A DNA stretch of 64,000 bases. It comes from Diaporthe sp. PMI_573 (lineage: Eukaryota > Ascomycota > Sordariomycetes > Diaporthales > Diaporthaceae). The notes beneath the pieces were generated by a model. That model was given only the letters and a program-made list of their open reading frames with translations. It did no database searches and was not told where the DNA came from. This document shows, one piece after another, positions 57,052 to 64,000 of this stretch; the first letter of the stretch is position 1; the number at the start of each line of letters is the position of its first letter. The position numbers were made by a program, and so were the translations under genes. Where the stretch lies: NCBI GenBank assembly GCA_021399435.1, contig JAJTUP010000101.1, forward strand, positions 62,001-126,000, read 5' to 3'.

Positions 57052-57585
57052 TCAGTACTTCTCCTTGCATTGACCGAGCTCAAGAGCCTTGGCCCTATCC
57101 CTCATAAGAGTGAAAAGCGGACCAGAAGTTGGCGCGGGCTTCTCGTCCTTCAGCATCGTTGGCGCCTTGACCACCTGAAATTCGTCTTTGCCATTCGGCA
57201 GGCTCTTGGAAGGGCCGTGCCCCACGTCGCCTCCCTGAGGCACAGGCTTCTTTCGGCCATTCCCCTGCTCTTGCCTTGACGGCGGCCGCTGCCCGGATGG
57301 AGCCCGCTGTGTTTGAGCTGGCGAAGCCCTCCGTTCGCTCTGTCGCGAGGGAGTTCCGCCAGGGGCGCTAGACAAGGCATGACCAGGGGAAGCAGAGGTC
57401 TGCGCTGGACCGGCAGCGGGTTGTCCTCTGGATGAGGCTGGTGTACTGCTTGAGGTGCGTGGCGGCTGTGGCGTTGCTGCTCCTGACGGAGGGCCAGTCC
57501 GCATAGCAACATTCACCTTTTTAGCACCTGAAACAGTTGGATTACTGCCTATAGTTGAGGATGATTGGGAAGCCATCATAAACAT
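57052..57585 (-). CDS. Disordered S/P/Q-rich protein, 177 aa
   Basis: The frame starts ATGTTTATGATGGCTTCC, so the first or a following ATG (MASQSSS) is the start, and it ends TAG after LGQCKEKY. The product is almost wholly low-complexity: serine, proline, alanine, arginine and glutamine, with a basic GNGRKKPVPQGGD turn. It ends in a more ordered 'GPLFTLMRDRAKALELGQ' helix. No domain is recognised. The frame is undamaged and GC-rich. It may be an intrinsically disordered adaptor, or one exon of a larger gene. A GT-rich microsatellite lies just upstream of its start. Confidence 0.45.
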   Translation of the reverse strand: MFMMASQSSSTIGSNPTVSGAKKVNVAMRTGPPSGAATPQPPRTSSSTPASSRGQPAAGPAQTSASPGHALSSAPGGTPSRQSERRASPAQTQRAPSGQRPPSRQEQGNGRKKPVPQGGDVGHGPSKSLPNGKDEFQVVKAPTMLKDEKPAPTSGPLFTLMRDRAKALELGQCKEKY

Positions 57586-57594
57586 ATGTATACG

Positions 57595-57639
57595 GGTGTG
57601 TGCGTGTGCGTGTGCGTGTGCGTGTGTTTGTGTGTGTCT
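57595..57639 (+). repeat. GT-rich microsatellite
   Basis: A run of gtgtgtgcgtgtgcgtgtgcg type repeats about 45 bp long, directly upstream of the minus-strand disordered-protein frame. Confidence 0.95.
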
Positions 57640-58165
57640 GGTTGCCTTGAGGTTGTATTTGTGTTTTGCCTGACTGCTTGTGATTCTACGGAGGGAAAAG
57701 AAACTGGTCTGGCGGCATTGAGTACGTTATTGTTAAATACTGACATAATACGTGTTATAAACCAACACATTGACACCAAGGGGACCCGTTCGGGTAACCC
57801 AGACAACCCGGATCGGATGCCACAACGCCAGCCCCGCGGTACTAGTTGGCAGAGTCACGAGATCTGCCAAGGCCATGGTTAGAGTCAAAAAACCCACCCT
57901 AAAAAACAAATCAATAGCCTTAACATTAATTCTATCAAGCAATACTAACAACAGTTAACAAGATTACTATTAATCCTGTCGAGCCACTAGAAAATCAGAA
58001 TATATAAAAATATAGTTATTACTATAGTAGATAGCTTTTATAGAATAGATTCTTTAGTCGTCAATTTAAGTATTTAGTCTAATAACTAGATAGCCTTATA
58101 GCTAATAATTACACTCGTAGAATTATTGTATCTTATATAAAATAGTTAAATATTACTTCTATTAT
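57640..58165. other. Intergenic, then AT-rich
   Basis: 57.64-57.9 kb is ordinary sequence without a gene. 57.96-58.16 kb is AT-rich flank of the LTR. Confidence 0.5.
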
Positions 58166-58541
58166 TGGTTGGGCACATAATCAAGTATACTCAAAGGGGT
58201 TACCGAAGTGGCTGTAAATAGCTTCAATTCAGTGGGTCTGTCTTATATTGCTTCTAGCTGACCCCTTCGTGGGCAGCAAAGCGCCCAAGTAGGGTGCAGC
58301 CAGAAGGGTGACTAATCTACAGTATGCACGGGCCAGTAGTCGGTCTAAGCGTCCTTGCTGCCAAGTAGCTGCCTGGGATAACTAAGCAGCCATCTGCAGC
58401 CAGCCAGCCAGAAGTAGCCAGCCACAATAGTCTGCTTCAGACTAACACCTTTGGCTATCGCTATTGCTATTACTATTACCCATTCCATACTAGCAGTTTT
58501 CTACTTTTAGCTAATTCCTTTAAAAACGTGTTTTCCTCTAT
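58166..58541 (-). repeat. Copia-type 3' LTR, copy 2
   Basis: It lies immediately downstream (minus strand) of the Copia pol terminus at 58611-59280, as a 3' LTR should. It aligns with the plus-strand copies at 26931-27288 and 40571-40728. Shared parts include tagaggaaaac, aaagtagaaaactgctagta, gcaccctacttgggcgcttt and gtgcccaacc. Confidence 0.75.
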
Positions 58542-58610
58542 ATCATACATATCTAGTCACATAATCTATTCCGTGCTTTATTACATACTTTAGTCTATAT
58601 ATCTCTCTAC

Positions 58611-59280
58611 CTAAATGATTACCTTATTAGTATCAACAAAGCGTTTTAAAGCCTTATTTAGTAATACCTTTATTATAATATCTGCAAGGTTATTATTACC
58701 ATTTATTTATTATATCTTATTAATTTTCCGTTATTTATATGCCTGGCAAAGAGATATAATGTTAATTATAAGTCTCTTCTCTTTAGTAGTTCTCAGCTTT
58801 ACCAAATACTTATAAAGTAAGTAGGAATCTGTATAAATTACTAGAGATATTTAATTAATATCTAATTAATTAGTAATTAGCTTTAAAGTTAACAAAAAAA
58901 ATAATTTCTATATTAAAGCTATTAGTTATTTTATAGATCTTAGAAGCAAAAACACTTTAAGTAACTGTTTTATATTTATAAAAAACTAGTATACAATATT
59001 TTTTTAAAGCTTATACTATAACATTATACTATCTGCTTTCTTGTTAATAAAGACTATTATAAAGTTAATTTAAGAACTAAGGTCTTAGTTATTAGCAAAA
59101 GAACTATTAATAAAGACTATTAATTTGGCGGGTTTTAAGTTAACTATAACGTATTATAATCCTTTTGACAAATTCTTTATTTACTATCTTAAGCGTTTAT
59201 TTAACTTAAAATAATTATTTTTCTTAGATATTTAGGCTTAAGCAGTAACTAATAGGTTAATAAAGCCTTAAGTTAACAAA
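58611..59280 (-). pseudogene. Copia pol 3' end (RNase H region) remnant
   Basis: The minus strand reads, with many stops, a Copia-type C-terminus. It has a 'LDIN*ISLVIYTDSYLLYKY' segment corresponding to the CTDS motif of the RNase H domain, 'LVKLRTTKEKRLIINIISL', and then 'NNNLADIIIKVLLNKALKRF', corresponding to the LAD.LTK terminus. The frame is followed by the LTR on the same strand. Nearly all stops fit C-to-T change. The upstream part of pol is missing, since the dispersed repeat starts at 59284. Confidence 0.8.
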
Positions 59281-59283
59281 TTT

Positions 59284-59813
59284 GTTAAACGGAAACGCTT
59301 GTGTGGGCGCTGCACGTAAGGGGTTACCCTAGACTTCACGTAGGGAGTTACCCTAGACTTGGCACTTTTTCGGCTAAGTGCCTATGTGGCGTGCGCGCCG
59401 GCAGATGAGTTTGGTGGCCGTGAGTCGATTTTTTGGGCTATTGTAAGACCCTAACTTCGAACCTCTGCATTCCCCTTATTTCTTACCCAAAAAGCATGTA
59501 ACCTAGTTCATTAGATAGCCTGATTTCTGAAGTTTATCTGTATTTAGTTTGGTTACTGTCAGGGTTAGGGTTGGCTGGTTATTTAAAGCCAAAGATAGTG
59601 GGTCCGAGGGCCGAATTTTCCGGCCTCCCTATCTGCGCACCAGAGCCAACCACAGCGTGCCCAGGGTTGAGACGATGTCGGAGGGTGTGTGAGGAGGGCT
59701 GACAGAAGCCCACTCAAATTCAATGCAAAGTTGTCTAAACCACTCTCAAGCGTCCCACCAAGACCTCCAGTGCACCCTACTGCTACCTGACCATTCAATC
59801 CACTAACCTTCAG
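59284..59813 (+). repeat. Dispersed 0.5 kb repeat, copy C
   Basis: It matches copy A (25801-26320) over its whole length from gttaaacggaaacgct to ccttcag. Differences are a small indel near 59365 and scattered transitions. It has the same tandem gagttaccctagactt pair. It cuts off the upstream part of the Copia relic, so it probably inserted into it or recombined there. Confidence 0.88.
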
Positions 59814-60153
59814 AAAATCTCTAATACTGGTTACAATATCTTAAGGATCTTGTTACTGCGCAAAACATCCCCCCGCCTTCACGGACAAGCATTAAGTTTA
59901 AGCTAATACATTACCACCCTATATTGTACCCTATCGTCGCTTCTTATAACCCCCCAGAGATACAAGTATCTTATCTGAGAATACTTCCATATCGCGAGCA
60001 CAGAGACGAGACCACCGTTGGTCTGAGCAAGTATGTGTCTTTTGTTATTACCCCGTGTTATCCGAGGTAACCCCACGGGTCTGGGCCCATTTGCCATGGA
60101 CAGACAGGATGTCCAGGTATTCGTGGATTCAAGAAGTTTTCACAATATTGAAA
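59814..60153. other. Intergenic
   Basis: No gene is seen. It holds the upstream region of the kinase-like pseudogene. Confidence 0.5.
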
Positions 60154-62444
60154 ATGGATGACGAGATCACGAAACTGCGTCAGGCTCTTGCAGCAGCTGA
60201 GAACCGGGCTTCGGAGGAACAGCGCCGACGCGAAGAGGCACAGCGCCGACGCGAAGAGGCACAGCGCCGACGCGAAGAGGCTGAAGAGATCGCGAGAGCG
60301 TTATAGCCACAGACTCTCGAGCGTTATCTCGAGGCTTGCCATTCCTTCAGTCTTGCCATCGATGTAGTCGTCAATCGTTCTTTAACAACACAAGGCAACA
60401 CGACCTATCCTGCCGGCTGAGTCTACCCCCGACGCATTGTTCCATGGCAGGATTTCCCTGCAAAGCAAGAGGAAATATAGAACCATCTTTCTGAGCCATC
60501 CTTTGTCACCCAGCATGCATTTCCATCCGACACCAGCTGGAATACATGCAGTCTTTAATCAGGCCCATCAGCAGTAAGCACGGCCTCCGGTACTACAAGC
60601 GCGACACGGTCGAGAATGTAGTACAGAAGCCTGTTGATGCGGTATACGAGAACTCGCCGCTGCGGGACAGTCTCGGCCTGCGCGGAACTGTGACGTTTGA
60701 AAGCTATACAAATCTCGGTTCTGTCTATGACAACCTGTCCGAATCTCTCGAGTGCACATCCTTGTCAGGGGATAGCGCCGCTGACGCAGGACCTGTGCCA
60801 ACTGTAGCAGGCCGCAAACCCTGCCGGGCAACAAAAGGGAAGGGGAAGGGTAATTGAGCGGACCAGTTCTGCATATATTAAACATTAGGCGGCGCAAACT
60901 TCCTCGCGACGGCGATTGAGTATAAGGCGCCGCATAAGCTTAGCCGGGACGAAGTAACTCAGGGGCTGGCGTCTGAGATCCAGCCGGGGCAAGACGTTAT
61001 CAACTAAAACAGTGATAGCTTTGTGTTTGCAGCAAAAGCGCTGGCTGCTGCCATCGTTATTCAACTCTTTTCTTACATGATAGGCAAAGGCATCCAGTAT
61101 GGTTACGTCTACACCGGGGAGGCTTTTGTCTTTCTCCACATCTCAAATAATCCCGCCACGGTCTTGTACCATGTCTGCATGCCAAACATGGACGGCATTG
61201 AAGACGACGAGAACAAGCTCTACCGCACTGCTGTCTCACAGGTCTTCGCATATATCCTCCAGGCCCTGCGGGCAGAATTGCCACCACAGTCATAGCATAA
61301 AGCGGCCGCAGATCTCAATACGTGGGCTGTAAAATACGATAATATGTTGAGTAGGATCCCTGAAACGGTATGGAAGGACAAGGACCGTTATGTTTCTACT
61401 TACAGACCCCAACGTTAGCGTGGTTTTACACGCTTACCTATTTAGACGCGTTTACGGTACTAGCAGCAGGATACAAGAGCCGATCTCCGAGATGACGACA
61501 ATGACAAAGAAGCTGCTCCGGTCTCGCCAACTCCAGATCGGTTAACTAGCCTTAGCACAAATGCTGCAGCGGCAAATATAAGGTCGTGTGGCAGAAGGGG
61601 GGGACAAGGCAGAGGAGGGTGGCAGCAGGGCAGGACGAAGCAGGGAAGAATACAAGACCAGCCATACTATACCCATCGGTGCCTCTCCGGGCTGGCATAC
61701 GAAGGAACGACGGATAAGGACTGCCCTAATGCTTACAGCCACGGAGCAAGACACATCAACCGAATCAAGTTTTTACATCTCCTTTACGCTCAGCTGGCCG
61801 AGGACCGCGGCCCTGATGCAGACTATACGCCGCTGTACCTCTCTGGGTCGGTTGGATCGCTGTTTAAGCTCCGGCTAACAAATCACGAATACACGCTTGT
61901 TACAAAGGGCGTAGAGGCAGAAAATGTTTCACGCCTGCGGCATGAGGCTAAAGTTTACAGAAGCATCTGCGGCATGTAAGGAAAGTTTGTACCAGTATGC
62001 CTTGGCCTGATAGATCTGATACTGCCATATTATTACAATAGTGGTGTATTTAAGCACTTTCTTCTCCTCAGCTAGGCCGGGCGGCCCCTGTTCTAGTACA
62101 CCGACCAGATGGATAAGACACATGCCATCGAAGCGATAACCAAGGCCTTTACCAGACTGTATGTATAGCGTATTATATATGGCGACGCAAAACCATAAAA
62201 TATATTATATAACTTAATAACTGCTACTCTTATGATTATAGACTTTGAGAGATTGGAATTCTGCGGGCGCGTGCCTCTCGGGCCGATTAGTTCTAATGTC
62301 CGCAAACGAAAGAGGAAATCCAAGGTGCCGCGGAAGCTAGAGGCAAATGATTTTACGAGAGAGCTGCAATCTGTCGTGGAAGGCGTTTTAAGGTGCTTTG
62401 GCAGTAGCACGGGGGCAGCCAGCCTGCCGGTTGTGTCGGGATAG
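60154..62444 (+). pseudogene. Protein-kinase-like pseudogene with coiled-coil N-terminus
   Basis: From the ATG at 60154 (MDDEITKLRQALAAAENRA) the gene can be read with one frameshift near 60530 and about fifteen nonsense codons to the TAG at 62444. The N-terminus is a charged helix with a 21-bp tandem repeat. A middle region has 'LRGTVTFESYTNLGSV' and 'IEYKAPHKLSRDEV'. A linker rich in G, R and Q follows, then a kinase-like C-terminal lobe with 'SGSVGSLFKLRL', 'GVFKHFLLLS', a catalytic-loop remnant YGDAKP*NILY and a metal-site motif DFERLEF in place of DFG. This is a common fungal family of non-canonical kinase-like proteins. Every stop I placed fits CAG, CAA, CGA or TGG turned to a stop. It was probably silenced by RIP. 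Confidence 0.85.
60220..60282 (+). repeat. 21-bp tandem repeat in kinase-like pseudogene
   Basis: Three 21-bp units (cagcgccgacgcgaagaggca) encode QRRREEA heptads in the N-terminal coiled coil. The third unit differs by its last base. No RIP-type change is seen within the units. Confidence 0.95.
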
Positions 62445-62871
62445 CTACGCAGCTTAGTTGTACAGTGTGATAAAGCAGGGCGCTCGGGACTTGAGAGAAA
62501 TGAGTAGTCCCTTTGCAGGCCGCATTGATCGCACAAGATGTGTCTATAGAAATAATGGCACGGCTCCCGGGAGTTATAGAAGATCTGCATTACAAAGCTG
62601 TTGTCTTTTAGAGGCGTCTTACCAGAAATCGTCATGACGCGGTCATCAACTATAACCAGCGAAAGTCTAGGATAAGAGTCGCGTGGCCGATTCCGCGAAT
62701 GGCACTTCTTGATATGCTATTATCTGCAACTATAACTACAGTTGTAGAAATTATAGAAATTTGAAAAGAGGGAACAGAATCCTACAATAAGTATAGATTA
62801 TTTCTCCACATTTGTTTAGATCAAACTTCACATTTGCCCTTGCTTACTACAGATCTCGGCTTTTGACCAGT
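62445..62871. other. Intergenic
   Basis: A minus-strand frame at 62093-62635 overlaps the pseudogene end and has no domain. No other feature is seen. Confidence 0.45.
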
Positions 62872-63576
62872 CTACGTATATATATCCTCCTTGACTACTC
62901 CTCTCAAGAAGGGCTGGAGTGCTCCTTCTATGTTTGACTCCGCAGTTAGGTTGAACATGCTTTTCTTTAGCCCTCGTCCCCCTGCCTTCAAACCCTGCCT
63001 AGAAATCCCAAAGCAACCAAGCATGTAGACCTTATGCTCCACTGACAAAAGGCAGCGATTTTCTGAATGAGGGTGAACTGTTAGAACAAATTCCTGCTCC
63101 AATTTCTCCACAAGATGGCACAATTTCACCCTCACCTCTTTCGCCCGGGCTTCGACCGCCGCATCGTGAGGGGCGTAAGCTCCGTCCTTTGCGTACCAGT
63201 TGTCTCCAAGGACACCGAAATTCAAGTTCGGGAATTTCTTTTCGAGCGTAGCGCGGTCTGAGCTGGTGTCGCACGGCAGAGCGCTCCGTTCCTGCAGGTC
63301 GGGATCTAGAACGAGCCGAGCCCCACCATCTATCCCACCTTTCCCTACAAACTGTTTGTCGAGGATAGGGATGAAGGCCGTGAGCGTGGTCTCCAGCGTG
63401 CGGGTGAAAGGTGAAGTGAGAACCACGGCAACTGAAGCTAAGTTGGGGAGGGATTTGGCTAGCGTGGATGCCTGAGTTATCCCGAGATTGGTAAGGGGCG
63501 GGTCTCGATGAGAAAAGTCCTTGGAAATGTTGTGAGCAGACTCGGCATGGCGGACAAGGTAGATAGTTGACGGCAT
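62872..63576 (-). CDS. Histidine-phosphatase (phosphoglycerate-mutase-like) protein, atypical end
   Basis: The frame starts at the ATG at 63576 and ends at TAG, 234 residues. The N-terminus has the family signature LVRHAESAHN, with the nucleophilic histidine at about residue 10, then 'PPLTNLGITQASTLAK', 'VVLTSPFTRTLETT' and 'DLQERSALPCDTSSD', all typical of fungal branch-1 histidine phosphatases. The second catalytic histidine, normally in a VTHGG motif near residue 170, is not seen; the frame there reads 'FVLTVHPHSENRC'. The last 70 residues do not resemble the family. A frameshift or a missed intron near 63080 may explain this. The first half is well supported; activity is uncertain. Confidence 0.7.
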   Translation of the reverse strand: MPSTIYLVRHAESAHNISKDFSHRDPPLTNLGITQASTLAKSLPNLASVAVVLTSPFTRTLETTLTAFIPILDKQFVGKGGIDGGARLVLDPDLQERSALPCDTSSDRATLEKKFPNLNFGVLGDNWYAKDGAYAPHDAAVEARAKEVRVKLCHLVEKLEQEFVLTVHPHSENRCLLSVEHKVYMLGCFGISRQGLKAGGRGLKKSMFNLTAESNIEGALQPFLRGVVKEDIYT

Positions 63577-64000
63577 CGTGTTGTAAAGCGCTTGCCACGA
63601 ATGGACCTATCTGCTCTGTCGAGTGTCTTGAGACTTTCGGCTCCCGCAGATTGGTGTAGGAAATGGAATTGCGCTTAGAGCGCGAATGAGGTTAGCTCCT
63701 AGTAGGCTTTTAAGTGTCTATTGTTCTAGCCTCTAGAGGAGGAAATTTGCCTAAGCTATAGCGATCTTTTCCGAATCTCGGCAATGGCAGAGATAATTCA
63801 CCTCACAACGCTTTATTGTTGTGCAGGAGAGAAATAAATTGTTCAATGGGCGGAGCAGCTGTGGGATGGTACTGCATTTGTAGTGGTAGAGGGCTTTCGG
63901 GCACGTAATCTGCCTCGACGATTACGCAATTTTGTCGCAGCTAATAGATGGTGGCCAATTAGGGAATGCCACTGGACTGCCTTGTAAGCGTGGCTCGAAG
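63577..64000. other. Intergenic to window end
   Basis: No gene is seen. It should contain the promoter of the phosphatase gene. Confidence 0.5.

Noticed and set aside
57455..57882. Plus-strand frames rich in cysteine and valine repeats
   Set aside because: They are translations of the GT-rich microsatellite and antisense to the disordered-protein frame.

Overview
The window looks like accessory, repeat-rich DNA of a filamentous ascomycete (Pezizomycotina). The evidence is short 42-85 nt introns with GTRNGT donors and CTRAY-type branch sites, a HET-domain gene, a mitochondrial copper nitrite reductase, and many transposon and gene relics whose damage is mostly premature TAG/TAA/TGA codons. 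That damage fits C-to-T (CpA to TpA) change of the kind caused by repeat-induced point mutation (RIP). I cannot assign a genus.

Layout. 1-12.4 kb is a graveyard: a pogo/Fot1-like transposase, a RING-finger gene, a C2H2 zinc-finger gene, a hAT fragment and a coiled-coil gene, all broken. Among them are a 339-codon open gene (5285-6304) and a 56-residue CXXCXGXG protein (12241-12411) beside a broken membrane-protein frame. 13.6-17.8 kb is an ordinary gene island with a prolyl 4-hydroxylase and a complete five-exon M3 metallopeptidase. 19.9-24.2 kb holds a heptad-repeat frame, an unrecognised gene and an F-box pseudogene. 24.2-29.3 kb is AT-rich transposon debris with a Copia-type LTR and a 0.5 kb dispersed repeat. 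29.3-37.6 kb holds an ankyrin pseudogene, several lineage-specific genes and nirK. 39.4-46.3 kb is very AT-rich relic DNA that starts abruptly after a GC-rich block.

46.3-55 kb holds a Tc1/mariner-like transposase, a two-exon MADS-box-like gene, a coiled-coil gene split by a 2,210 bp pogo-like transposon with perfect 79 bp terminal inverted repeats, and an intact HET-domain gene. 57-64 kb holds a disordered-protein frame, a Copia 3' end with its LTR, a second full copy of the dispersed repeat, a protein-kinase-like pseudogene that is nearly collinear in one frame, and a histidine-phosphatase-like gene.

How the genes relate. There is no single pathway cluster. The intact enzymes (prolyl hydroxylase, M3 peptidase, NirK) sit in GC-balanced islands. 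Families typical of fungal accessory regions (F-box, ankyrin, TPR, HET, kinase-like, coiled-coil) are mostly decayed and interleaved with transposons. Exon structures were inferred by reading splice signals and phase by eye. Family names come from recognised motifs, not from any database search.
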